Assembly: GCA_910585655.1 (NCBI GenBank)
Contig: CAJUFW010000010.1
Location: 11,602 to 37,329 of the forward strand
Length of the DNA: 25,728 nucleotides
Direction: 5' to 3'
DNA from: an uncultured Lachnospiraceae bacterium
GTDB taxonomy: Bacteria; Bacillota_A; Clostridia; Lachnospirales; Lachnospiraceae
In this document: one piece after another, positions 1 to 7,868 of the stretch
Layout of the letters: each line of letters opens with the position of its first letter
Numbering within the stretch: the first letter of the stretch is position 1
The notes under the pieces: generated by a model
What the model was told of the DNA's origin: nothing
What the model saw: the letters and a program-made list of their open reading frames with translations, nothing else
Databases searched by the model: none
Position numbers and translations under genes: made by a program

Positions 1-801
1 GGTGCTTATTATAAGGCAGGTGGAAAACGGCTGGAGGTGATGGACGATAAGGTAGGAAATGACACCTTTTACCTTTTGACGCTGGCTGCTCTTGGGAAAG
101 AGATGCACCGAAGAGGAATGCAGGAAGGAAATATCCTGTTGGCTGCCGGGCTACCCTTGACGAGATTCGGAGCGGAAAAGCAGGAGTTTATCCGATATCT
201 GTCTCGTAACCGGGAGATTCGGTTCCGGTTTGAACAGGAGGAGTACCAGGTTCATTTGGTCAGAGTATCCGTTTTTCCACAATGCTATGCGGCAGTAGCA
301 GATCGTATCCGAAGCCTGCCAGAACGAGCGGTGATTGTGGATATCGGGAGTTGGACGATTGACATTATGCCAACCTATCAGTATTACCCAAATGAATCGG
401 AATGTACCACGACACCACAGGGATTGATTCGTTGTATGCGGGAGATGAACGAGGAATGTGTCAGACGGATTGGACAGGAACTGGATGAAGATTTGATACA
501 GGAAATCATGGTAGGCGGGAAAGCAAACCTCCCGGAGGTCTATCAGGAGATTGTAGAGGAATCTCTTCGGAAGTTTACCGAGAAGGTTTACCATATGCTA
601 AAGGAGCATGGCTACAACCTGGATATTACACCGATCGTCTTTGTAGGGGGAGGAGCTACTGTTATGAAACGGTTTGGGAAGCCGATGGGAGGAAACGTTC
701 AGTATTTTCAGGATATCAAAGCAAACGCAAAAGGCTATGAATACCTGGGAAGGGCTTACCTGGCTGCAAACCGGAAGACATTAGAAGCAGAGGTGAGATA
801 G
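1..801 (+). CDS. ParM/StbA-like actin-family segregation ATPase, 5' partial
   Basis: Frame 1 is open from the first base (GAYYKAGGKRLEV...), so the true start lies upstream; the internal GTG at 37 and ATG at 40 have no convincing ribosome binding site. The fold signature is that of the actin/Hsp70-like ATPase family of plasmid-partition ParM proteins: a segment GNDTFYLLTLAALGKEM typical of ParM/StbA relatives, a phosphate-2 type loop VDIGSWTIDI (about nt 337-366) and a late adenosine-type motif FVGGGATV (about nt 640-663). Known role of the family: filaments that push apart plasmid copies. It is followed two bases later by a small ParR-like gene, the usual parMR pairing. Inference: segregation or stabilisation of the circular form of this element. 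Family assignment is fairly sure; the N-terminal phosphate-1 motif cannot be checked because it lies outside the window. Confidence 0.85.
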   Translation, partial: GAYYKAGGKRLEVMDDKVGNDTFYLLTLAALGKEMHRRGMQEGNILLAAGLPLTRFGAEKQEFIRYLSRNREIRFRFEQEEYQVHLVRVSVFPQCYAAVADRIRSLPERAVIVDIGSWTIDIMPTYQYYPNESECTTTPQGLIRCMREMNEECVRRIGQELDEDLIQEIMVGGKANLPEVYQEIVEESLRKFTEKVYHMLKEHGYNLDITPIVFVGGGATVMKRFGKPMGGNVQYFQDIKANAKGYEYLGRAYLAANRKTLEAEVR

Positions 802-803
802 GA

Positions 804-1220
804 ATGGTAGGACGGAACATCGTCAAGCATTCTCTGCGTTTAAATCTGCAGGAAGAAGAACAGCGGCGCATTCAGGAGGTATTGGAGAACTTAAACAAAG
901 AAATTCACCGTTCGGAAAATCTGTTTATCATCCGGGCATTGGATTTTTATATCCGAAGTTTTGAGGAGGAGTCGTTTTCTCATCCGCAACGGGAAACCGT
1001 TCCTTATGTTACTGTAGAGGATTTGGAGCGGTTTCGGCAGGAACAGGAGCTTTGGATGAAAGAGGAACTGATTCGTCTGCTGGGGGCATCTCTGGCAGGA
1101 GGAATCGGAACGTTGCCAGAACAGGGGGTCGGAGAAGCGAGAAAGGGGGAGTCAGAAGAAGCAGAGGAGTCAGAGCAAGACAACCCATGGATAGAGGAAT
1201 TGGCGAATCGCTGGGGATAA
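804..1220 (+). CDS. ParR-like small DNA-binding partner of the ParM-like protein
   Basis: A 138-residue protein starting at ATG 804, two bases after the ParM-like stop, with a GAGGTGAG ribosome binding site lying inside the end of the upstream gene, so the two are probably translationally coupled. The N-terminus (VKHSLRLNLQEEEQRRIQEVL, then NLFIIRALDFYIRSF) reads as one beta strand plus two helices, which suits a ribbon-helix-helix DNA-binding domain. The C-terminal half is acidic and low in complexity (Glu, Ser, Gly) and ends DNPWIEELANRWG; in ParR proteins a C-terminal tail contacts ParM. Function is inferred from position and architecture more than from clear homology. A plain RHH regulator is the main alternative. 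Confidence 0.65.
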   Translation: MVGRNIVKHSLRLNLQEEEQRRIQEVLENLNKEIHRSENLFIIRALDFYIRSFEEESFSHPQRETVPYVTVEDLERFRQEQELWMKEELIRLLGASLAGGIGTLPEQGVGEARKGESEEAEESEQDNPWIEELANRWG

Positions 1221-1256
1221 GAAGCATTACGATGTAGCAACAGGAAAGGAGAGGGC

Positions 1257-1439
1257 ATGAGCGAAAAGAAAGATTGGAACAGGGGACATCCCATCAGAGC
1301 AAGTCCAGAGGAATTCCTGACTGGTTTTGACTGGTATTACAAGCTCTTAAAACAGAAAACTGTCCGGATAGAAGGAGGCGGACAGGCGCAAAGGAGCCAG
1401 ATATCAGTAAAGCAACCAAACAACCAAGTAACAGGCTGA
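1257..1439 (+). CDS. Small unrecognised protein, 60 residues
   Basis: ATG 1257 follows an AAAGGAGAGGGC ribosome binding site at good spacing. The product (MSEKKDWNRGHPIRASPEEF..., with FLTGFDWYYKLLKQK in the middle) has no signal peptide or membrane segment. I do not recognise a family. The stop codon TGA (1437-1439) sits in the loop of the terminator hairpin at 1430-1458, an arrangement that recurs elsewhere in this window. It follows the parMR-like pair in the same direction with a 36-base gap, so it is probably in the same transcript. It could instead be a leader ORF for the terminator. Confidence 0.5.
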   Translation: MSEKKDWNRGHPIRASPEEFLTGFDWYYKLLKQKTVRIEGGGQAQRSQISVKQPNNQVTG

Positions 1440-1490
1440 AGAGGCCTGTTCTTTTTTTGCAGATATGGCAGGAAGTAAGACAGGAGGGAA
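1414..1490 (+). repeat. Leader/terminator module, copy 1
   Basis: This copy and the one at 2121-2189 share, in order: AACCAAACAA, the AACAGGCTGAAGAG hairpin arm, a CCTGTTCTTTTTTTG arm plus T-tract, ATATGGCAG and a GACAGGAGGGAA ribosome binding site. Copy 1 carries a 6-base insertion before the hairpin. The module links the 60-residue gene to the gene at 1493. It is an intergenic repeat with regulatory content, not a coding repeat. Confidence 0.75.
1430..1458 (+). terminator. Intrinsic terminator/attenuator
   Basis: Arms AACAGGC (1430-1436) and GCCTGTT (1444-1450) pair perfectly around a 7-base loop and are followed by C and seven T residues. It lies about 35 bases before the next start codon (1493), so it may act as an attenuator of readthrough rather than the end of a transcript. 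Confidence 0.75.
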
Positions 1491-1492
1491 AA

Positions 1493-2038
1493 ATGAATCA
1501 GGCAGAGCGCTATCTGGAATTGGTGACACAGGCAGAGGGAAAAACGATAGATGCTTCTTATCAGGCCGCTTTTTATCTGCTGACCTGTGAAGAGGAGCTA
1601 TTTCAGGTAGCAAGAAAGCATGTGAGCAGCAGGGGAATTGCATTTGATAGTATCCGGCAGGAAGTCGTGGAACAGGAGGATAGTCACCAGCTGGCGGAGA
1701 TCGCCTGCAACCTGTTTCGGTGGGGAGCCGAATGCAGCGTAACGCCATTTGCGATTTCCAGGCTGGGCTATCCGTTGATGGAACAGGTATGCACCGCGAT
1801 TTTTATTGCTTCCGGAGGGGTGCAGATAGAATTGGATATGGTACAGGAGGAGATCCTGGGAGGGATACAGGAAGAACTTCAGATTGTACTGAATGATAGC
1901 CGTTACCGGGTACAACAAGCATCCCATCAGCGGATGGAACGGATGTGGGAAGAATCGGTTCGTGCCTGCCAGGAGGAGGCAGCAGGAGAATGGACGATGC
2001 AGAAATGGGGTACACAGAAACGGAATCCATCCCGTTGA
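1493..2038 (+). CDS. Unrecognised cytoplasmic protein, 181 residues
   Basis: The start is ATG 1493, because it follows AGGAGGGAAAA at ideal spacing; the in-frame extension back to 1457 would run through the terminator T-tract. The sequence opens MNQAERYLELVTQAEGKTID and continues with a predominantly helical, acidic protein containing a segment VTPFAISRLGYPLMEQVC around residues 96-113. There is no signal peptide, membrane helix or recognisable catalytic motif. Its position between a partition pair and a surface-protein gene suggests an accessory gene of the conjugative element. Function unknown. Confidence 0.75.
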   Translation: MNQAERYLELVTQAEGKTIDASYQAAFYLLTCEEELFQVARKHVSSRGIAFDSIRQEVVEQEDSHQLAEIACNLFRWGAECSVTPFAISRLGYPLMEQVCTAIFIASGGVQIELDMVQEEILGGIQEELQIVLNDSRYRVQQASHQRMERMWEESVRACQEEAAGEWTMQKWGTQKRNPSR

Positions 2039-2120
2039 TCCAAGCTAGAGAAGAAACAATGGGGCAGGCAGAAAGCAATAGAATGACAGTAGAAAGAAAG
2101 GAGTCAGATAACAGAAAAGA

Positions 2121-2189
2121 AACCAAACAACAGGCTGAAGAGCCCTGTTCTTTTTTTGAAAATATGGCAGAAAAGAAGACAGGAGGGAA
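2121..2189 (+). repeat. Leader/terminator module, copy 2
   Basis: Imperfect second copy of the module at 1414-1490, placed before the large surface-protein gene. It retains the AACCAAACAA box, the hairpin, the T7 tract, the ATATGGCAG box and the GACAGGAGGGAA box. Here the last box is not used as a ribosome binding site, since the gene starts at 2240 with its own AAGGAGG. Confidence 0.75.
2129..2157 (+). terminator. Intrinsic terminator/attenuator
   Basis: AACAGGC (2129-2135) pairs with GCC (2142-2144) and TGTT (2146-2149) with one bulged C, loop TGAAGA, followed by C and seven T residues (2151-2157). Compared with copy 1, the stem is kept although bases differ next to the loop. It stands about 80 bases ahead of the start of the large secreted-protein gene. 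Confidence 0.7.
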
Positions 2190-2239
2190 GTTTGGCAGGA
2201 AACATTCCAACGATTTCAAAACACAAGGAGGATTTTTCT

Positions 2240-5200
2240 ATGAGAAAACGGAAACGTAACAAAAGGCTGTTTGCAGCATTGCTGTCCCTGATGCTGGTGC
2301 TGGGATTACTCCCGGTACCAGTACCAGGAAAACCCATGATACGGGCAAAAGCAGCCATAGAACCAGACGATTCGGTATCCTTAAAATACGTCAGCACCGT
2401 AGCCGCCAATGTAGCCGGAAGTGTGCTACGAGTATATGGGGATGCGGACGCCACTTATAACATTCCAATTAACATTACAGCAAACTGTACGGTATTACTG
2501 GACAACGTGAAAAATACCGCTACTCTGACCGTAGCCTCCGGCGTTCAGGCGACGGTTATCGTGCGAGGAATGTGTCGGCTCGGCAGTATCCGGGCTGTTG
2601 GCGGTGCTCAGACGACGCTCAACCTGCAGGGCGAGGACGGGCAGGGAACGTTGACGACTGGAAACATTGCGTATGCCAACGGCGGAGCCAAAGTCGGAGA
2701 CAGTACCGTAGGAGGAGCAGAGACCGGGGCTTATGTCAATATCAATGGCTGTACGGTTGTGTGCAGCAACATTGGTTCCGGCGGAGCAGGGACTGCCTGG
2801 TATTACGTGCCAAGCGGAGCGACTTATGGAAACTGTTATGCCACACAGGGCGGTTGTGCTTCCCCGAAGGTGACGATTACAGATGCAACCGTTTCGGTCA
2901 GCGGAAGTATTGCCTGCGGCGGAGCAGGCGCACAGACGACCTCTTCATTTACTTATGCTGCTTCTGCAGGCGGGACGAGCGGACAGGTGGTCATTGCCAA
3001 CAGCTATGTGACCGTCGGCGGTTCGGTGGCGATCGGCGGAAAAGGCGGAGATGGTACGGTTGGTGGCTATTATTACAGTGTCAAAGCCGGTATCACACAG
3101 TCCTCCAGCAATGTGACGATTACCAATGGGAGTGTCGTAACCGTAACCGGAAACGTCGGAACCCAGCAAGATCTTTCCTATGACAGCGATCAGGGAACCC
3201 AGGCAGGATTAAACGGCGTAACCGTAACCGTTCAGGATTCGACGCTGACCTGTAAAGACCTGGCGAGCGGCGGAAAGGGGATCGGACGGATTTCCTTCAG
3301 CTCGTCTACAAACTTTGTTTCTTATAATGGAACAAACGGCGGGAGCGGCGGCAGGCTGATAGCGGAACATTCCGTTGTGACATGTGATACTGCCTGTAAC
3401 GGAGCGGATGCCGGAGAATACTATTACTTTTCCGGGATGACCTCTTCTTACGATAAACATCCGGTCGATGGGCATGGCGGCAGCATCAGTGCGACCGACA
3501 GCCGAATTACCATTCGGAAGACTGCCTGCCAGAAAGGGACAAAATGGGATAGCCAGGAAGTCGGCACAAAATCCGTTTACCGGGATTCCTCGTTTTTGGG
3601 TGGCACGTTCAGCGGCGGAACGGTGTACGGGGATGTCATTACGATTGATTTGCTTTCTGTTTTAAGCGGTACCTTCTCTTATCAGACGGATATCCGCAAC
3701 AGTGAGGAAGCCAGTGCTGCCAAGTGTACTATCAATACGCAAAAGGAGCTGGCGGGAAAAGAGGTGATGGTTTCCTCGAATTCTCTGAAGCGGAGTGCTG
3801 TCTTAAACGGGAATGGGCAGCTGGTGACGTATCTGGCAGTTGGAAAAAACTTAGTAAAGATAGAAGGAGAGGGAATTTATACTGGAACACTGATGGTAAA
3901 GCGTTCTGCCTCGTTAAACGTCTTTACACTTGATCCGTATGGGATTATCAACGTCACTTACGATGGTGCCATCATTCAGGAAAACCAGTATGAATATACC
4001 AATGAAACCTACGAATATGATGGAGATTTTACTCTTATCGGCTCTTCTGAGCAGGCATCGGTTTCCATTGTCGGAGGGAACAAAATATTAACGGCTCGGA
4101 ACCTGACCATGGATACGCTGGTGGTTGGTTCGGGCTGCAACGTGACCTTAGTCTTAGAAGGAGAGAATCAGATCCGGGACATTCAGGTGGCAGCGGATGC
4201 AACACTGACCATTACCGGAGAAGGGAGCCTGAATGCCGAACGGCTGGGAAATGGGACAGGTGGTGTTTCCGGTACGATTCTGTTAGATTCCGGAACGTTG
4301 CAGATCGGAACGTTAGGCGGAGCAGACGGCAGCAAGGACATTACGCTTGGAACCGAAGTTTCTCTGGAAGTAGGGGAATTAAAGGCACCTCTCATGGATA
4401 GGACTGGGAAACAGATTTATCGGATTGGTTTTGTCGTAGGAGAAAGCGGAACGGTTGCTTTTACCTTAAATGATACCGAAGAAGAGCTTACCATTCCGGA
4501 AGGGGAAACCAGCTTTGTAAAGCTGTTAACAGAAGGAGACTATGAAGTCCGGATTGGAACTGGTATGTTACAGTATCAGGGGACGATCCGTGTCTATGGC
4601 AACCAGGATATTTTAGTCGATGATTTGCCACTTTGTCTGGATATCAGCCAGGGAAATATCGCGATTGGAAACGGAACCATTACCATTGCCGGGACAACGT
4701 ATCCAAGTGATGCAGAAATCCGTCTGATTCAGACTGGAGAAAAGCATACGGTAACAGTAGAAAAACCGGACGCTTCCATCGTATTAGACGGGGTGGCACC
4801 AGATATCCAGATTTATTTGTGCGAGGACTTTGACGGGTTGTTAGTTGATGCTTCTGGTGCGCCGATTCAGGTCGTCACGATTCGGACACCGTACCCGTCC
4901 CAGGAAGTGAAGCTGTACCTGGATGAGAAATACTACGATATCACCACCAATGCGAAGGGAGATTTGACGATCATTGCCAACTGCCGCGACCATGTGTTTG
5001 GAGTAGTAGCGGACGGAATCGAGTACCGGAGTCAGGGAGCGATTGCCGTTTCCAGTACCTTAAAAGAAATCCGGCTGGATGAGATGCGCTGTGTGTTAGA
5101 TACGAGAAACGGGAAGATTACAGTGACCGGAGAAGGATTTTCGATAACTGGTATTTCTGGAGGAAGCATCACCGGTGGAAATGCTTCTGGAGGTAACATT

Positions 5201-7789
5201 TCAGGAGGAACCGTTTCCGGCAGCGGAATCTCAGGAGGAAGTAGTTCTGGCAGTAGCACTTCCGGGCAGTTTAGTGGAAATTACCTGATGACCGGAGAAG
5301 CAGAGCAGGGACGGATCATCCTGGAAAGTGGGAATGCCGAAGTAGAGCTGTCCAGAGAGGTTCCAGACAACATCCAGATTCAGGTTGAAGAGGCATTTAC
5401 CGGCACTATTATAAAAAACGGAGTGGTGCAGTACGTCGGAAGCGTTTCGACTCCATTTCCAAATCAGAAGCTGCTGGTCACAGTTGGTACCGAACAGGCT
5501 GTGTATGAAACCAATGAGAAAGGTGCGTTTTCGATCGTCCGGTCGATGGGCGAGTATGCTATCATCATAGAGCTGGCAGACGGAGCCGTTTGTGTGAGTG
5601 GAACTTTATCCGTCGGGCCAGGGAAAGAAAATCAGCTGGAGTTTTCCGGGATGGCAGCAACCGTAGACCTGGCGAAAGGCAGCGTGATCGTAGAAGGGGA
5701 CAGTATCACCGTAAACGGGAAGGAAATTCCTTATCCGGGAACCCTGCATGTGATCGCCAGAGAAACGTCAGAAGGAGGAGACGGAAGCGGGGATGAAACC
5801 GGAGGAGAAACGGGAAGCGGAAGCAGTGGTGGAACCGGAGGAGAAACAGGAGGCGGAAGTGGCGACGGAGAAGAGAAGAACCATGGAACGTTGACCTTAA
5901 AGGATGGAGATCGAACGGTGATTCTGGAGGAAAGCGTACCAGTGACACAGCCGATTCAGGTAGAAGAGGATTTTACCGGAAAGCTGGTCGATGCAAAAGG
6001 GAATCCGATTCGGGCAGTCCAGATCCATACTCCATTTGCCGATCAGGAGATTACGATCCGGATCGATGGCAAGGATTATCCGGTGCGTACCGATCTGAAT
6101 GGGAATGCCAGTCTGCTGTTGCCAGAAGGAACCCATTCCATCGAAATCACAACAGGGAATGTTTCTTTCGTAGGAGAAATTGAAGTGACCGAAGGAAATC
6201 AGGGGATCGATTATAATGATCTGACCGCTCGCCTTGACCTGTCCGGTGGAAACGTGAAAATTGGAGAAAACGGCTTCCAGACAGGAGGGACATTTATTCC
6301 GTTTACCGGGAATTATGAATTGCATCAGAGTACAGAGGAGAAGGGAACAGTAGAAATCACAGGAGGAAATGCGGATATAACATTAGATAAAACAGTGGCG
6401 CCAGATGTGGAACTCCGAATTCCGGACGGTTATCCAGGTACGGTACAGGATGCAGACGGGAATCCGATTATCGGAATTACCGTTCCGGTTGATGGATTGC
6501 AGAATGCCTCTGGTGGAGCCGTAACCGTCATCGTCGGGGAGACCGTCAGCACGGTAGAACCGGAGGAAGATGGAGCCCTTCATTTGACGATAGGAGAAGG
6601 CGTTACGGAGATTTTTGTGGTCATTGGGGATACAAAATACCGTTATCCGATCGTAGATGGGGTAGCAGGAGAACCGGAAGCGGTGAAACCGGAGGCAGTA
6701 TTAGTCGGAACTACTTCGGTAGAAGAGGGAGGAACCCTAACGCTTTCCGTTAGGGCGAAAGCGAGCCTGGAGGAAAATTCTCTGGTATTCGTATGGTACA
6801 AGGACGGCAAGGTTCTTTCTGTGACCGGAAGTGCGCTGGAGGTCAGATCCGTAACACAGGCGGACGCAGGCACCTATCAGGTAGAAGTAACCGAATCGAA
6901 TGACCAGAAGACAATGACGGAGGCGAAACAGGTAACGGTGACAAAGAAAGGAAGCTCTTCTGGAAGTAGTACGTCCGGCGGTACCGGAGGAACCAGTGGA
7001 ACCGGAAGCGGAGGAACTGGCGGCGGCAATACCGGAAGCTGGGGCGGCACAGGCGGTATTTCTGGTGGGACTTCTGGTGGAAACACGGGAAGCTCCGGCG
7101 GGACTTCTGCTGGAAGTGGCAGTACATCAGGGACAGGCTCTGGAAGCGGTACAGGTTCTGGAGGAAGTGCAGGAACGGGAAGTGGTTCTGGAACCGGAAC
7201 AACCGGAAACACAACCAGCAATGGTTCGTCGAGTGGAACCGCTGGGACAGGGGGCAGCCTTGTGGCTGTAACAGCTCCGGCTCTTCGGATTACTTCGACG
7301 TTAAAAGGAGTAAAACTGGTGAAGCGATCCGTTCCGAATACGTACAAGCTGTATGCGGCAAAGACAGTTACGATTACAGTAGCCACACAGGCAGGTTGTA
7401 CGTATTACTACAAAATTGCAAAGCGGGGACAAGATAACCGGGAACTGGCATGGAAAAAGCTTTCCGGCAATCAGATTACGATTTCTGCTTCCAGTACGGC
7501 GAAACGGGTGTACCTGAAAGCAGTCAATCAGGTCGGAAAGTCTACGATTCGGAAAACACCAGGCTTTTATGTCGATACTAAAAAGCCGGTGGTAAAAGGA
7601 GTCAAAGCAAACAAGGTTTATCGGAAAACGGTGAAGCTTTCGTTCTCGGATAACATCGGGGTAAAAACAGCGACGTTAAATGGGAAAAAGATAACCTCTG
7701 GTATTCGGGTATCCAAGAAAGGAACGTATCAGCTCATTGTGACGGATAAGGCTGGAAATAAGACTAAGGTAAAATTTAAGATAAAATAG
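2240..7789 (+). CDS. Very large secreted repetitive surface/adhesin-like protein
   Basis: ATG 2240 follows ACAAGGAGG eight bases upstream; a 1,849-residue product. Residues 1-38 are a classic signal peptide: a basic start, a hydrophobic core LFAALLSLMLVLGLLPVP and an AKA-type cleavage site. About residues 60-540 are strand-rich with repeated GSGGAG/GGKGG turns, suggesting a beta-helix or beta-solenoid. About 795-1474 hold four related units of roughly 150-190 residues (motifs like FTGKLVDAKGNPI, then TPFADQEITIRI). About 1481-1570 resemble an Ig-like domain (LVFVWYKDGK, DAGTYQVEV). About 1571-1677 are a Gly/Ser/Thr linker. The last ~170 residues are Lys-rich with a final Ig-like module (KKPVVKGV, FSDNIGV). 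No LPXTG motif or terminal membrane helix is seen, so anchoring is unclear. Likely an adhesin or contact factor; ligand unknown. It lies between an upstream terminator module and its own terminator, like a cargo cassette. Confidence 0.85.
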   Translation: MRKRKRNKRLFAALLSLMLVLGLLPVPVPGKPMIRAKAAIEPDDSVSLKYVSTVAANVAGSVLRVYGDADATYNIPINITANCTVLLDNVKNTATLTVASGVQATVIVRGMCRLGSIRAVGGAQTTLNLQGEDGQGTLTTGNIAYANGGAKVGDSTVGGAETGAYVNINGCTVVCSNIGSGGAGTAWYYVPSGATYGNCYATQGGCASPKVTITDATVSVSGSIACGGAGAQTTSSFTYAASAGGTSGQVVIANSYVTVGGSVAIGGKGGDGTVGGYYYSVKAGITQSSSNVTITNGSVVTVTGNVGTQQDLSYDSDQGTQAGLNGVTVTVQDSTLTCKDLASGGKGIGRISFSSSTNFVSYNGTNGGSGGRLIAEHSVVTCDTACNGADAGEYYYFSGMTSSYDKHPVDGHGGSISATDSRITIRKTACQKGTKWDSQEVGTKSVYRDSSFLGGTFSGGTVYGDVITIDLLSVLSGTFSYQTDIRNSEEASAAKCTINTQKELAGKEVMVSSNSLKRSAVLNGNGQLVTYLAVGKNLVKIEGEGIYTGTLMVKRSASLNVFTLDPYGIINVTYDGAIIQENQYEYTNETYEYDGDFTLIGSSEQASVSIVGGNKILTARNLTMDTLVVGSGCNVTLVLEGENQIRDIQVAADATLTITGEGSLNAERLGNGTGGVSGTILLDSGTLQIGTLGGADGSKDITLGTEVSLEVGELKAPLMDRTGKQIYRIGFVVGESGTVAFTLNDTEEELTIPEGETSFVKLLTEGDYEVRIGTGMLQYQGTIRVYGNQDILVDDLPLCLDISQGNIAIGNGTITIAGTTYPSDAEIRLIQTGEKHTVTVEKPDASIVLDGVAPDIQIYLCEDFDGLLVDASGAPIQVVTIRTPYPSQEVKLYLDEKYYDITTNAKGDLTIIANCRDHVFGVVADGIEYRSQGAIAVSSTLKEIRLDEMRCVLDTRNGKITVTGEGFSITGISGGSITGGNASGGNISGGTVSGSGISGGSSSGSSTSGQFSGNYLMTGEAEQGRIILESGNAEVELSREVPDNIQIQVEEAFTGTIIKNGVVQYVGSVSTPFPNQKLLVTVGTEQAVYETNEKGAFSIVRSMGEYAIIIELADGAVCVSGTLSVGPGKENQLEFSGMAATVDLAKGSVIVEGDSITVNGKEIPYPGTLHVIARETSEGGDGSGDETGGETGSGSSGGTGGETGGGSGDGEEKNHGTLTLKDGDRTVILEESVPVTQPIQVEEDFTGKLVDAKGNPIRAVQIHTPFADQEITIRIDGKDYPVRTDLNGNASLLLPEGTHSIEITTGNVSFVGEIEVTEGNQGIDYNDLTARLDLSGGNVKIGENGFQTGGTFIPFTGNYELHQSTEEKGTVEITGGNADITLDKTVAPDVELRIPDGYPGTVQDADGNPIIGITVPVDGLQNASGGAVTVIVGETVSTVEPEEDGALHLTIGEGVTEIFVVIGDTKYRYPIVDGVAGEPEAVKPEAVLVGTTSVEEGGTLTLSVRAKASLEENSLVFVWYKDGKVLSVTGSALEVRSVTQADAGTYQVEVTESNDQKTMTEAKQVTVTKKGSSSGSSTSGGTGGTSGTGSGGTGGGNTGSWGGTGGISGGTSGGNTGSSGGTSAGSGSTSGTGSGSGTGSGGSAGTGSGSGTGTTGNTTSNGSSSGTAGTGGSLVAVTAPALRITSTLKGVKLVKRSVPNTYKLYAAKTVTITVATQAGCTYYYKIAKRGQDNRELAWKKLSGNQITISASSTAKRVYLKAVNQVGKSTIRKTPGFYVDTKKPVVKGVKANKVYRKTVKLSFSDNIGVKTATLNGKKITSGIRVSKKGTYQLIVTDKAGNKTKVKFKIK

Positions 7790-7799
7790 TCCGTTCAGA

Positions 7800-7841
7800 A
7801 AAAGGGATGTCCGATAGGAGGTGTTTAGGGGCATCCCTTTT
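7800..7841 (+). terminator. Terminator after the large surface-protein gene
   Basis: A 13-bp stem with one G-U pair joins 7800-7812 (AAAAGGGATGTCC) to 7829-7841 (GGGCATCCCTTTT) across a 16-base loop, starting 11 bases after the stop codon. The Ts form part of the stem and the tail is short (TTTTCCGT), so efficiency is uncertain. The loop contains an AGGAGG sequence that is not followed by a gene start. Confidence 0.65.
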
Positions 7842-7868
7842 CCGTAAAAAAGTAGGAGGAAAATAGGT

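Noticed and set aside
1945..2259. 104-residue plus-strand ORF across the second leader module
   Set aside because: It overlaps the upstream gene, passes through a terminator and ends within the surface-protein start; no ribosome binding site.
6877..7386. 169-residue Pro/Val-rich minus-strand ORF in the surface-protein gene
   Set aside because: It is the antisense of the Gly/Ser linker (GGX codons read as PPV/PLP). No ribosome binding site; the plus-strand gene explains the open frame.
7660..7789. Sortase anchor on the large surface protein
   Set aside because: No LPXTG-like motif, hydrophobic helix or charged tail triplet is present at the C-terminus, which ends in a KVKFKIK-type strand.
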